A stretch of DNA of 64,000 nucleotides from Charina bottae (GCA_023362775.1 JALMGJ010000014.1:3993501-4057500); one strand, 5' to 3'; positions 1-10,264 are shown, counted from the first letter of the stretch. Numbers and translations are program-made. The notes: generated by a model not told the origin, from the letters alone.

Positions 1-1593
1 GTTAAAATCCATTTACCTTCTGCTGCTCCACATGTCATTGTTCATTTCAGTTTTGAAGTGACATAGTCTTGAATATTCTTAGCAGGCTGTTTCTAAAGGG
101 GAAATGGAGGAAGATATGTAGAGATCCAGAAGATAGGTAGCTGATGAAGGGAAAGAAATCTTTGTGTATGGCAACCTGACATCTTAGTTTATGGTTTAGT
201 GTGAAACTTGAATAAATTTTGGCTTAGTTGGAGCACCTCCTCAAGTAGGACTTCCCATGATGGACTTTCTTAAAAACATTCAAATTCATTTTTCACCTAG
301 AACGTCCTTGCCTGAAAATGTGTGCTGAGTTGGCAGGGAGCTGTAGTGTTGTAATGTTTGTACCAATGCATATCAATGCATCAGTGGTGTAGAGGGGGAC
401 AAACACAAATAAGTTGAAAAAACCACACCCAATCCCAGGATTCATTTCAGAAATGTTCTTGGATAAACCCAGAGTGGAAAGCTAATCCAGACAATGGTTT
501 TTTGCTTAGCCCTACAACTTCCATTATCTTGAGGGTCACACCAGGCTTTGCGTAGCATGTGAAGGCCACACTTCAAAATTGGGTAAGACAAGGAGCTATT
601 TTGGGAAGAGGGTTCAAGGGTATTAAAGGTTTGTATCCTTCAGAGACAACCTGTTAAAGCATCTGCCAAGCTTAAGACAGCTACCTTTCCCTTTAAAGCC
701 CCATTCCACAAATTAAGGACAACTTTTTATTTTCAGCCATTCTGGAGATCCCAAAAGGGGGTAATGGCCAAAACTCATATAGCCCCCAGACCACACTTTT
801 TGCACTCTCATCCTCTATTGCCTATAGGAATCACACGGTTCTAGAAACAATAATTGGTTCACCCTGTCAAACTGGGAAATAATCACCCACTCACCATTCC
901 ATACAGCCAATGACTATCCTTTCATTCTCCAGAAAGAAGAATATGATACATCCTAGTTAATTGAATTCAGAGTTGCCCTTTTCCCAGATCCATTGAGATG
1001 ACAGATTAATTTGCATCTGTTGAATCTGCAGCACTGCTAATAATGGAAAACAATATTTATGTTAATGAGAGGAACAGCAGAAGAGCTTTGCAAATGAACC
1101 ATTCTTTGTTAACTAGCCAAGATGTAGCTGATTAGAAAAGGCCCTTTGATTGATAGCTCCGTCCATCTTTTGGTGATCTCCCCAATTTCACTCTTCTTAT
1201 TGCTGCCCTTCTCTTTCTCCACTTCTAAATTTAGCCAATAACCTTCTTTGTACACAGCACTGGCTTTTGCTTATGTCTCTTTGTACATGAGGCTGCAATC
1301 TTATACACACTTCGTGGAGAAAAAGTCCTCTTGAACATTGCCCCACTGAGTGGAGAGGATGTAACTTCTGGATAAGGGCACAATGGCTTTAGCTGTGATG
1401 GATTTATCAGAATCTCATCAATGCAAGTTTAATGTCAACCCAGCTGAGTGTCCTGTTCCCCCTCCCAGCCCCTACCCATTTCTCAAGTTTAGCCCACCAT
1501 AATTTTGGGGGGGCGAGGGGTGTTGCGCATTTGGTAGAGATGGCCATTTCACTCATTGGACAAAGAAGTGAGGACCAATCAGAGAACGATTTA
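1..1593. other. Non-coding DNA, no gene recognised
   Basis: This is AT-rich, non-repetitive-looking sequence. No open frame here resembles a known protein, and I see no splice-flanked exon that I could defend. The block at about 1000-1170 is described separately because of its motif content. Confidence 0.6.
1000..1170. promoter_or_regulatory. Candidate conserved non-coding element (speculative)
   Basis: The block contains a perfect octamer ATTTGCAT at 1009-1016 (a POU-factor site), a second TTTGCAAAT-like site near 1088-1096, a SOX-like CTTTGTT near 1104, and CTTTGATTGAT near 1144, which resembles a TCF/LEF site. Unlike the repeats around it, it shows no transposon signature. Motif clusters like this are common in developmental enhancers, but short motifs also occur by chance. 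Conservation across species cannot be judged here. Confidence 0.2.
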
Positions 1594-1648
1594 AAAAGGT
1601 AAAGGTTCTCCCCACACATTTGGGCAGTCGTGTCTGACTCTAGGGGCC
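1594..1648 (-). mobile_element. Sauria-type SINE, 3' fragment
   Basis: About 55 bp match the 3' end of the Sauria SINEs elsewhere in the window, in reverse: a short CTTTAC tail, the segment with cgactgcccaaatgtg, and the tagagtcagacacga block. The tRNA head and body are missing, so this is a heavily 5'-truncated copy. Confidence 0.75.
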
Positions 1649-3958
1649 GATATATGACCCTTAATTTTCCAAAGAAAAGGGGTTGTGCCATCATTCAGAT
1701 GTAGGTTTCTAAATTCCTCTCATTTAACTTTGCCCTATCCTTCCCATTGGAAGGAATAGAAGAAGCAAAAGACCACACACTTCAGGATGTTTGTTGAGGA
1801 AGCAGGTTAGGCATCACGAAAGGCAGAACGGTAGAATGACCTTGAAATTGGAGGCTTTGGGTAAGGATGTCAATTATTTGTTTGGGTTTCAAATCACCTT
1901 TATAAGGGTTTATCCAGCAGTCCATTCACTGTTTTCTCTATACTGTACTAATTCTGCATTTTAAAAAATCCACATGCACATTTAACATATGACTTTTTCT
2001 TTCATAAATACATTTGTGTTTATGTGTGTGCGTGTGCGTGTGCGCGCCCTGAGAAGGTGTCAAATAAAACATTTGAGAAATGTCAAAGCCAATTATTTTC
2101 CAGTTCACACTTAAGTCCAGGAAGTAAAGTCTGATTTATTTCATTTTGGCATTTGCAAAGTTCATATTTCCAGAAGTTGTCCCTTGCCAACAGATCTGTG
2201 TACTCCTTTCAGTGAGCTTTTTGGTGCATCAGTAAGGCCTTGGCTAAGCTTAGGGGCTCCAGCGGAGAATCAGCGCTAGCACAGGCAGCACAGGGTCGAA
2301 AGGGCAAAGAGCATGGCCTAAGAATGGTGGGCGGACATGCTTCAGAACTGACTAACAAACAGAGGAATAACTTGAGACTCAGCCCTGTAGGGTCCAACAG
2401 AGCTGTTCATTGGATTTCCTGTTTTAGGACAAGTTTGGCCCCCAATTTGGAACCCATTCTAGAACTACGGCTCTCTAAGAGCTTTTCAACTCTCTGCCTT
2501 TCCCAGATTTCCCTTGGGACACTTCCACACAGGCCCTTTGTGCCAGTTCAAAATCAACTATAGGCTTATCTTATTGCATGGCATCAAGCTACGTCAAGAA
2601 GATGAGTCAATTTGTGGCTGGCTTAGCTGCGTTGTATCAGAAAATGCTGCAAAGCAGTCTTTTTATTTGAAGTGCTGCAGTTGTATTCCTGAAGCAACAA
2701 CTTGATCTCCCATTCTTCTTTTATACCTGCATGGAAGTTAAGCCATGAACTGCACAAGGCATTTGTTCTCTAGGGTACCTATAAATATCAATACATAAGG
2801 GTCTCTGTTAAATGCATGGAATCAGCTAAGCAGGTTAAGAATATAGACACTGACTATAAAAAGAACATGCAGTGTTGCTTTGAAATCTTTGGGTGAGGTC
2901 CCTGGGTCCCACTCCCCCAAAGCTGCTGCCAAGTTGTAATCTGTAAAGTGATGGGGAAAATTAACAGGAAATAGTCAGATAAGCTGTAATTAATTAAACT
3001 GAAATCAAATGTAGGTTTTACTCAGAATACTTTGGGAACAGGAACCCTTTTTCTGAGAGATCCTTGGCCTCAGATACGTTAGACGGAGTAAGCGCAAAAG
3101 TACAAGCAACATGGGAGAAAATTACAGGTGTGTCGCATTTGTGTGCAAAACCAAGTCACAAATAGAGAATTCAGTCACATCAGTGAAGGATCTAGCTGGT
3201 CCAGATGTAAGTCAGTGGAGATGAGTGGGCACTATGAGACGGATAATAAAATACGCATTTAAAGATAATTCTTTTGTGTAGATGTTATAGCACAGAATCC
3301 TCTCTTTCTCTTTCCTTTGTATTTCTTTTAAATGGCCCCATAAGCATGACACAAAGCAGTTCCTTTGGCCCAGATTGAAAGAACTCTATCAGGGAACAGG
3401 AAGGATCACAACAGTGAGATCTCTCTGGTCTTCAGTGCAGTTCAAGGTTATCCTATTTCTAAAGAGATCACTCAGTGAATTCTTGATTGGCAAAGTCCAT
3501 TCAGATCTCCATGGAGGGGCGTCCAGGAGACATGTGTTTCCTGAAAGAAAGACAGCAGGTACGTTGTTAATGACTTCAATAAAAGCTAGAGAAAGCACAT
3601 TATTAGGAGATTGGCCATAAGGGTGTAAAAAAAAAGTACAGTAGTGTATTGCTCATTAGTGGCTTGCTAAAATTAACTCCATTACCGTGTTTGCTTTCAT
3701 TGCGAACCTTCTATTTAATTCCAATTACTATTCAACTGCAAAGATAGACACCTGAGCTGAGACTAGAGGGTATATCAAATATAAAGTGACGAGGCTGAAA
3801 GCAGCAGATGCTACTTCTAAAGATGATCTCAAAAGAGACCTAGATACCTCATTTAGGGAATTATCTGGACCCATTTCATTCAGGTTTTCAATTGTGATAA
3901 AGTACTGGGACTGCTTGGGTTGCCTTAGTAGATGTTAGTAGATACCAGCAGATTATTC
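1649..3958. other. Non-coding DNA, no gene recognised
   Basis: This stretch holds a short GT/GC microsatellite at 2022-2047 and otherwise no repeat or coding signal that I recognise. Open frames of 60-107 codons occur on both strands but have no recognisable domain and fit chance expectation. Confidence 0.55.
2022..2047. repeat. (GT)n/(GC)n microsatellite
   Basis: An alternating purine-pyrimidine run of about 26 bp with GTGTGTGCGTGTGCG units. Such runs can adopt Z-DNA. Confidence 0.8.
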
Positions 3959-3972
3959 TTTTAGGGAGAATA

Positions 3973-4312
3973 AAAGTAAAGGCAAAGGTTCCCCCTGCAC
4001 ATTTGTGCAGTTGTGTCCAACTCTAGGGGCTGGTGCTCATCTCAGTTTGTTAGCCGAAGAGCCAGCGTTGTCCGAAAACGCTTCCACGGTCATGTGGCCG
4101 GCATGACGCACGTGGAACGCTGTTACCTTCCCACCAAAGTGGGACCTATTAATCTACTTGCATTTGCATGCTTTCGAATTGCTAGGTTGGCAAGAGCTGG
4201 GGCGAGTGCGGGAGCTCACTCTGTCACAAGGGACTAGGGATTCGAACCTCCAAACTTGCGATCTTCCGATCGACAAGCCTGGCGTCTTACCTGCTGAGCC
4301 ACCACGCCCCTA
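3973..4312 (-). mobile_element. Sauria-type SINE, full length
   Basis: This is a tRNA-derived retroposon of about 340 bp on the minus strand. Read on that strand it begins ggggcgtggtggctcagc (pol III A-box region), has the B-box-like ggttcgaatcc, an unrelated body, a Bov-B-like 3' segment, and a short CTTTAC tail. A perfect 14-bp target duplication, ttttagggagaata, lies at 3959-3972 and 4313-4326. The flanking duplication and intact boxes indicate a fairly young copy. It is non-autonomous and presumably mobilised by Bov-B machinery such as the element at 59693. Confidence 0.92.
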
Positions 4313-4541
4313 TTTTAGGGAGAATATGACCCTCTAAATTCTCCAGGACTACTTAGCAGTTTGGGATTCCATCAACCATCTTCCTGGACTATCTTGGGGG
4401 ACTGGACTATGGGGATATAATTTTGCAATGGTTCGGGTCCTTCTTTTTGATCCACATTCAGATGATGGCACTGAGGCACGCTGTTCAATACCTAGGCCAT
4501 TGCTGTATTGTGTTCCACAGTTCCAAATTGTTCCTAGTAGT

Positions 4542-4617
4542 GGAGTCTTTGGTGCTCTCTGAGCTTGGTTGTTTGCTTGCAGATGTTTCATTACCTGACT
4601 AGGTAACCTCATCAGTG
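4542..4617 (-). mobile_element. Penelope-like element, 3' tail fragment
   Basis: This closely matches the segment at 9053-9130 that follows the GIY-YIG coding remnant. Shared features are gtgctctctgagc, tgcagatgtttcatt, and the hairpin acctgactaggt. No coding part of the element is left here. Confidence 0.7.
4585..4615 (-). ncRNA. Hammerhead-ribozyme-like core in the Penelope tail
   Basis: On the minus strand the sequence reads CTGATGA, then one extra base, a 6-bp stem (GTTACC with GGTAAT, one G-U pair) closed by a 6-base loop, and then GAAAC. CUGANGA - stem II - GAAA is the hammerhead core. Penelope-like elements are known to carry hammerhead motifs. The extra nucleotide before stem II departs from the canonical core, and I did not establish stems I and III, so activity is uncertain. 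Confidence 0.4.
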
Positions 4618-4625
4618 CTTTCATC

Positions 4626-4749
4626 CCTATCCTCTCCCAAATCTCAGAAAGAGCTCCATTCATTTAGATACTGGTGAAATTCTTAAGGTAGGGTCTACTG
4701 TGAAGAAAAGGCATATGGGTATCCCCTCACTATTGCCCTGGATCTGTTC
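4626..4749. repeat. Local direct duplication, copy 1
   Basis: About 120 bp starting cctatcctctcccaaatc recur 912 bp downstream at 5538-5650. The copies differ by a few substitutions and by a block of roughly ten bases missing from copy 2. The right end of copy 1 runs into the L2-like coding remnant. Confidence 0.8.
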
Positions 4750-4859
4750 CTAATAGTGTTCCACATCTACAGAAAGTCATTGGAGAGGTCATTCAGAGTT
4801 TAGAGATCGGGTGCCATCAATATGCTAATGATACCTAGCACTATTGCTTCTTGTTACAT

Positions 4860-4985
4860 GTATGTGAATCATATCCAGTTTGATCCGAACTTTTCCCAAT
4901 TCAGAAAATCTATCTGATTCAATTTGATTGTTCAGACCAATTCAGACTTAATTTGATTAATTTCAGCCCAGGCTTTTAAAATACA
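4860..4985. repeat. Degenerate GATTCA/TTGATT-rich repeat
   Basis: Short motifs such as aattcag, gattcaatttgatt and ttcagacc recur every 10-12 bases with much variation. The same texture appears at 46310-46700 and 56460-56810. It behaves like a decayed minisatellite; I do not recognise a family. Confidence 0.45.
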
Positions 4986-5065
4986 TGTGCATATGGCAGA
5001 AGTGATGATATCAATTCAGATGTACTTACTCATTAACTGAATTTAATTCAACATTCTAGTCAACT

Positions 5066-5399
5066 AGGGGTGCAATGACTCAGAGGTTAAGACGCCAGGC
5101 TTGTTGATCGGAAGGTCGCACGTTCAGAGGTTCGAGACCCTAGCCCCGCATGACAGACTGAGCTCCCGCACTCGCCCCAGCTCTTGCCAACCTAGCAATT
5201 CGAAAGCATACAAATGCAAGTAGATATATAGGTACTACTTCGGTGGGAAGGTAACAGCGTTCCGTGCATGTCATGCCAGCCACATGACCGTGGAAGCGTC
5301 TTCGGACAGCGCTGGCTCTTCGGCTAACAAACGGAGATGAGCACTGGCCCCTAGAGTCAGACATGACTGTGTGGGGGAACCTTTACCTTTACCTTTACC
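5066..5399 (+). mobile_element. Sauria-type SINE, full length
   Basis: A plus-strand copy with tRNA-like head (ggttaagacgccaggcttg), B-box-like gaggttcgagacc, body, Bov-B-like ctagagtcagacatgact and a tail of repeated CTTTAC. The target duplication ttctagtcaact (12 bp) lies at 5054-5065 and 5400-5411. The B box and 3' block carry a few substitutions relative to the 33042 copy. Confidence 0.92.
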
Positions 5400-5537
5400 T
5401 TCTAGTCAACTGACTCCTCATTAAATAGTCACACAAACTTATTGTTCAGTATCCAATTCAAAGGATGCAATCAGTACCTCTGAATGTTGTTTAAGTTCAG
5501 TTATAAGTTGGTTGAAGGAATACAATCTGAATTCTGT

Positions 5538-5650
5538 CCTATCCTCTCCCAAATCTCAGAAAGAGCTCCATTCATTTAGATACTAATGAAATGTTAAGGT
5601 AGGGTCTACTGTGAAGAAAAGGCAGATGACTATTGCCCTGGATCTGTACC
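5538..5650. repeat. Local direct duplication, copy 2
   Basis: This is the second copy of the segment at 4626-4749. It lacks the Penelope tail on its left and the L2 catalytic piece on its right, so the duplicated block has its own boundaries. It may be a tandem duplication of about 0.9 kb that has since been broken up, or a repeat family I do not know. Confidence 0.8.
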
Positions 5651-5845
5651 CAAGTCAACAAAGCAATGACACTAGCTAGATTTTTCTCAAGAGGGAGAGA
5701 AAACTATGGGGAAAATGTCCTCCCTCATTTTCCAGGGTTTCAGGCTACAGGTTCAGGCAAAGGAATCAGAACTGAGCAATAACCTCAAGTTGATGCAGGG
5801 AGCAAATATTAATGTAACAAGCCTCAATTACTGTTACCTTAAGAA

Positions 5846-5900
5846 CCAGTGTGGTATAGTGGTTAAGCTGTTGGACTCAGACTGGAGAGTCTTCAATGAG
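5846..5900 (+). mobile_element. tRNA-derived SINE head, fragment
   Basis: The segment gtggtatagtggttaagc followed by ttggactcagactggagag resembles the tRNA-like head of CORE/MIR-type SINEs, and is similar to the reverse complement of 8690-8715. Nothing of the SINE body follows. Confidence 0.5.
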
Positions 5901-6174
5901 CCATGGTCTTAGCAGAAAATGTGAACCTGCTTGATGTGGAGAGAAGACATATGAGGTACAATGCTCCATGTAGCTGGAGAAAAGGCAGTAGTACTCTTTT
6001 CTACTCATTTTTTCCCCTTCTACAACCACCTTTATAATGTCCACCTTAGAGACTTGAGAAATGATAAGATGCGTTAAACCTTCTCAAGTAATTCATACCA
6101 TTGTCCTTTTTAACCAGCACTGATCTCCTGATTCTCAGGAAAGCCCTTTCTCTCAAAGAAAGAAAGGTGGGAAT

Positions 6175-6474
6175 TTTTTATTATTTCGGTCAATGACCAG
6201 CAAAATTTAAAAGAAAAAGAGACAAAGTACAATCAGAAGATACGATTATAAACTACAAACTAACAAAATATATCACATAATAATACAGCATTTACTCTGC
6301 TATTACTGTGTTAATACATTTGTTATCATTATGGAGTAAGCCTAGAACATTAGAAGTTATATAATAAGAAATTATAACATAAAAGTAAAATTGTATATCC
6401 CCTGACAAATTATCAATTAAAATATTTCAATTTAAAAATATACATTTAAAATAGGGAATTATTCTTTCGTCTGG
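6175..6474 (-). mobile_element. LINE 3' end (unclassified), 5'-truncated
   Basis: A 300-bp AT-rich insertion is flanked by a perfect 14-bp duplication, agaaaggtgggaat, at 6161-6174 and 6475-6488. The left end (tttattatttcggtcaatga, then ccagca) matches the left end of the element at 21140, so both are 3' ends of one LINE family on the minus strand. The rest is AT-rich 3' sequence without coding capacity. An R4/Dong-type LINE is possible but I cannot confirm it. Confidence 0.75.
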
Positions 6475-6488
6475 AGAAAGGTGGGAAT

Positions 6489-8359
6489 AAATCCCTATGG
6501 AAGACTGGGGAGATGCATTACTCTTAGGTTGATGACATTTGTCTGGATGAGTCACAGTTGATAATGCTGTGATACCAAAGTCATTATCTAAACAATCTGT
6601 TGCCCAATGTAGCTTTGAGGAGTTTCTGAGAGCGCTCACCTTGCCAGATTCCCTCCAGCAAGATGGGACACCAACAGTGCAAATTGCTGCTCCTTTGGGA
6701 AACATAATATGAAGTCTTTGGATTCCACCCTGTGTCTGATCTAACCAGCTAAATAGGTTCCAACGTGTTTTGAAAAATGTCCTAGTTTTCATCTAATAGG
6801 CAATTTTCCCCCTTCTCCTGCATAATTTGCAGAACAGGCACACAAAAAATGCTATTATGTACCAGCTGCAATTTGATCTCATTAGAAAGTGGAAGAGGCT
6901 GTTTCTTCCTCCTGCTCTTCTTCTCAAATCTAGGATGAGCAGAGACATAGACGAATCTATAGCACTTGTATCTTTCAAGGCAAGAGAAGGAACGTTAGCA
7001 TAACTTTCTTGCTCCAGGATTCTGAATGATACCTTAGATACCTTTCTTGACACAACCAGTGGAAGAAAACGGTGTCTGCAGTCTTTATTTGACTTTGCTT
7101 TATCAAATTCTGCAGAACTGGTAAACCAAGGAACATGTAGTGCTGAGAAGAGAAATCCTCCATTTCCCAATTCTCAGTCAGTTTCAGGAAAGATTTGCTT
7201 TTGAACTTCCTTTCTAAGAATAGAGATTGTAGAAGGAGAGCTGTGTTAGTTTATGATGGCAAAAAATCACGTCTCCTGAGCAAATTTCTTAGACCTATCT
7301 TCTGCAGAAGGTCCCAAGAGCTGTGGATGAATGCCTTGTCTTTCACTGCACAATCCTCTCTCCAGCTGTCTGCAGTCTCCATGGCTTCCAAGCTTCCCTT
7401 AAATCCCAAGGGAAGACTTTAGAAGGATGCACCTTGGAGACTTTTCAATTCTGCTGCCATCACTAAGGGGAGATACTGCCTTTGAGAATTTATTGGTGAT
7501 TTTGTCGTCCTCCTGGAGAAATTCAGAATTGTCCACTCAATTTCTCTGCCTACAAATCAGGTGGAGAACTTCAATGGGCATTTGTGCCCACACCTGCCAT
7601 GTCTCATAGCTTGCTGCATCTTTGACAGCTTCCCAGTTTTGCAACAGACACAGGTAATTTGTTAACCCATCAATATCCACCAGTAAGGATATTGCATTTG
7701 GGCTGGAAGTTCATTGGTTCAACAGGTCTGTTTTCAGACAATGGAAGGCCCAAAGAAATCAGAAAGGAGGGAGGGACCTTTGAGGACCTTTCTCATCTGT
7801 GAGAAAGATGAGACAAATCCATACAGCTTGCAATTTGCGAAACTAAATTCAAACTCAAAAAAACATATACTGTGGCCCCCAAGGACTTCACTAATCATCC
7901 TGGAAATGTCTGTTCTCAAGAGCGTCACTGCCAAATGAGGATGCTACAAAAAACTGAGGATGACTAGACTTGTGTTAAAACCACCCCACAGAATGTGCAA
8001 AAAGAGGATTTGTTTTGCAGCAAATGAATTAGCATCACAATGAGAACCAGATACTAGATCCATAGCTAAGCCTTTTTGCTACTCCTTGAAAATGAAGAAG
8101 CCCTAGACTCAGAAACATCTTCTATTCTTCTAAAAGGGGTGAAGAAGAAAGAATGATGCCAGGTGCAGATTTTCCATCACTAAAAGGTGAGAGGTGGGGG
8201 AGTAAATTGACTCAGCTGGATGTAATCCAAAGTAGTCTCCTCCTCCATTCCCTGCATCCTCTTGAACTTGAAGAACCTCGCATAAAACTCACATTTCACA
8301 AGTGACCCATAAGATCCACTTCCAAACCTCCTCTCTCCTGATTACCTATGAGGCAGCAC
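6489..8359. other. Non-coding DNA, no gene recognised
   Basis: There is a minus-strand open frame of 125 codons at 6793-7170 with no recognisable domain. A short block near 7215-7255 (agctgtgttagtttatgatg, then gcaaaaaatca) matches the left part of the inverted repeat at 27145, so it is a small remnant of that family. Otherwise I see no features. Confidence 0.55.
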
Positions 8360-8715
8360 TTTTTTATTTATTTATTTTTATTTATTTATGTAATTTCTAT
8401 CCCGCCTTTATTATTTTTATAAATAACTCAAGGCAGGGAACAGACCTAATACTCCTTCCTCCTCCTCTTTTCCCCACAACAACCCTGTGAGGTGAGTTGG
8501 GCTGAGAGAGAGTGACTGGCCGAAGGTCACCCAGATGGCTTTCATGCCTGAGGCAGGACTAGAACTCTCAGTCTCCTGGTTTGCCATTGGCTCCTTCCTA
8601 TGGCTGAGAGACAGGGACTGGCCCAAGGTCACCCAGCCGGCTTTCATGCCTAAGGTGGGACTAGAACTCTCAATCTCCTGGTTTCTAGCCCAGTACCTTA
8701 ACCACTAGACCATAC
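8360..8715 (-). mobile_element. tRNA-derived CORE/MIR-like SINE with internal duplication
   Basis: On the minus strand the element starts with a tRNA-like head (gtctagtggttaaggtac), continues with a body containing gggtgaccttgggccagtc and cacagggttgttgtggg, and ends in (ATAAA)-type simple repeats. A part of the body, with the aggtcacccag and ctttcatgcct motifs, is present twice (around 8527-8580 and 8628-8682), separated by about 100 bp. The architecture is that of MIR-type SINEs with an L2-like tail. Confidence 0.75.
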
Positions 8716-9052
8716 TGCTGAACCTTCTCTGTCGCAGCACCTGCCCTCTGGAACAGGATCTCTTGGAGATGCATATCGCTCCCATCCTCTGGTTGTTCTG
8801 GAAGTCTTTGAAAACATGGCTTTGCTCCCAGATCTGGGGTTGCTGAGCCCCAACAATACTTTTTGTTGTGCTTGTTTTTAGTATGTTGAGTGTGTTTTTC
8901 CCAGATGTGTATGGTTCTTTTCTCTATTGTATTGTCTCTTATTCTTATGATGTAAGCTACCCAGAGTTCCCTGGGAGACAGACAGCCTCCCAATACAATG
9001 GAATGAATGAATGAATGAATGAATGAATGAATGAATGAATGAATGAATGAAT
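8716..9052 (+). mobile_element. L2-type LINE 3' end with (GAAT)n tail
   Basis: The first part translates to FSVAAPALWN, the conserved stretch near the end of the L2 reverse-transcriptase frame. It then passes into a 3' untranslated segment with the characteristic gtaagctacccagagt block and ends in a (GAAT)n run at 8999-9052. It is 5'-truncated and inactive. Confidence 0.75.
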
Positions 9053-9680
9053 GAGGAGTCCTTGGTGCTCTCTGAGCCTTGTTCTTTTCTTGCAGATGTT
9101 TCATTGCCAGACTAGGCAACATCTTCAGTGCAAAAAGGGAGTGGGACTTGCTCTCTGTTTATATACCATGGCTTGTCCTGCTTGTGTTGGTGGGGGCATT
9201 GTTTTCTCCTTGGTAGTTCCTTGATTGGGCTGTTGTTTGCTGCTTGGTTGACTGACTGAGTTAATAGTTCCTTGATTAGGGTATATTATGCTCTTTGATT
9301 GTAGCTCTGGTGCTAATCCTGGTGTTAATCTTTGCCTATCTGGGTGTTGATTGCTGGCAAGGAGGTGTTCTGGTCTTCTGGCTTTTCTATTGTCTCTTAT
9401 GAATGGTATGTAAATGTTGTTTACCTCTATGTGTCTGTTGATGGCTGCTTTGTCTGAGTGCCAAGCTTCCAGTAATTCTCTAGCATTTTTGGATTTGGCT
9501 TGGTTTAAGATGCTCACAGTTTCCCAGTTGAAAGTATGGTTGAGTCTGTCCATGTGTTGTGAGATTAAGGAGTTTTCATCGAGTCTTCTGACTGCTAGTT
9601 GATGTTCGTGGATGCGTTCTGCTAGTCTTCTGCCAGTCTGTCCAACATAGTGGCTACTACAGTCCTTACACTGAATGTTG
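9053..9680 (-). pseudogene. Penelope-like retroelement: GIY-YIG endonuclease part and 3' tail
   Basis: A minus-strand frame from 9680 down to a stop at 9125-9127 encodes the C-terminal part of a Penelope-like polyprotein. Visible motifs are IQCKDC, then HYVGQTGR (the YIG half of the GIY-YIG nuclease motif), then LLEAWHS and INRHI, which follow it in this family. In such elements this nuclease cuts the target DNA so that the reverse transcriptase can prime. The GIY half and all of the reverse transcriptase are missing, because a hAT element was inserted at 9681 and little recognisable Penelope sequence resumes beyond it. The stop codon lies inside a hammerhead-like motif. The tail at 9053-9124 recurs at 4542. 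The frame itself is open for about 185 codons. Confidence 0.85.
9094..9128 (-). ncRNA. Hammerhead-ribozyme-like core overlapping the Penelope stop codon
   Basis: On the minus strand: CTGAAGA, one extra base, stem GTTGCC/GGCAAT with a 6-base loop, then GAAAC. Relative to the copy at 4585, stem position 4 has changed from an A-T to a G-C pair on both sides, so pairing is kept. The TGA stop of the nuclease frame is part of CTGAAGA. Activity is unproven because of the extra base next to stem II. Confidence 0.45.
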
Positions 9681-9883
9681 TCAGGGGTCCCCAACCTTTT
9701 TGGCGCCAGGGACCGGTTTCAAAAGATGATTTTTCTGCGGACCGGGGGGTGGGGTTTGTGGGTGGGAGCCAATTGCGCGCACCGGGGGGTGGGGATTGTG
9801 GACAGGAGCCAATCGCGCAGAAGGGGGCGGGGTTTGAGGGCAGGAGCCCCGCGGCCCAGTTCCTAACAGGCCGTGGCCCCCTG
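9681..9883 (+). mobile_element. hAT-type MITE, CAGGGGTCCCCAACCT family, right end defective
   Basis: The left end is an intact CAGGGGTCCCCAACCT terminus, identical to that of the complete copy at 45620. The interior is GC-rich with two or three imperfect units containing ggggtggggtttgtgg-like sequence. The right terminal repeat is missing; the sequence stops at a ccccctg. The flanks share only ttgt instead of an 8-bp duplication. It interrupts the Penelope-like frame. Confidence 0.8.
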
Positions 9884-10262
9884 TTGTAGATAACTCCTGT
9901 TTTTTCTTCTTGGGCTAAATAAATAAATACATAAATAGTGCCCGAATTGCACCAAGGTGAGGAAAACAGTATATAAACCAGACACTAGAGGGGATAAGAG
10001 AGCCAGTGTTTACACATGAGGGTTACGGGTGGGGCCACTAGAAAATTCTGAGAGTGTGCCACAATTTTGGTTCAGTGCACACATCCACTGGATTAGCACA
10101 CTAAAATCCTCCCATGCTCTTTCTGGGTTACTTCAAGGGATTCTGTTAAAAGCTGCAAGAATGACTGCAGTTTTCGTAGTGCATGGGGGGCAGGGGGTAG
10201 ATGCATATTAAGAAGGGAGAAATAACTTGGCCAGATTTTGGGGAACCTGGAAAACTCTTTCC

Positions 10263-10264
<2 letters not shown>
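9884..10264. other. Non-coding DNA, partly Penelope remnant
   Basis: The first few dozen bases could continue the broken Penelope-like element, but I see no motif. A short AAATA-rich patch lies at about 9915-9936. Nothing else is recognisable. Confidence 0.4.

Larger units (their letters stand above)
4330..4860 (+). mobile_element. L2-type LINE, degraded reverse-transcriptase fragment
   Basis: Translated pieces recall the L2 reverse transcriptase. Near 4390-4450 a frame reads GDIILQWFGSFF, like the L2 block before the catalytic centre. Near 4765-4845 a frame reads GEVIQSL and then CHQYANDT, which corresponds to the HQYADDT catalytic motif with the first aspartate replaced by asparagine. The two parts are separated by a Penelope-tail fragment (4542-4617) and by sequence that does not translate. 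It is inactive and old. The family assignment rests on these short motifs only. Confidence 0.5.

Noticed and set aside
4013..4237. A similar 74-codon frame that recurs at 4013-4237, 5140-5364, 27571-27891 and 33119-33343
   Set aside because: It is antisense to the Sauria SINE in each case and is shared only because the SINE copies are similar to one another.
6793..7170. 125-codon minus-strand frame as a possible small gene or exon
   Set aside because: No domain, no convincing splice sites, and composition like its surroundings.
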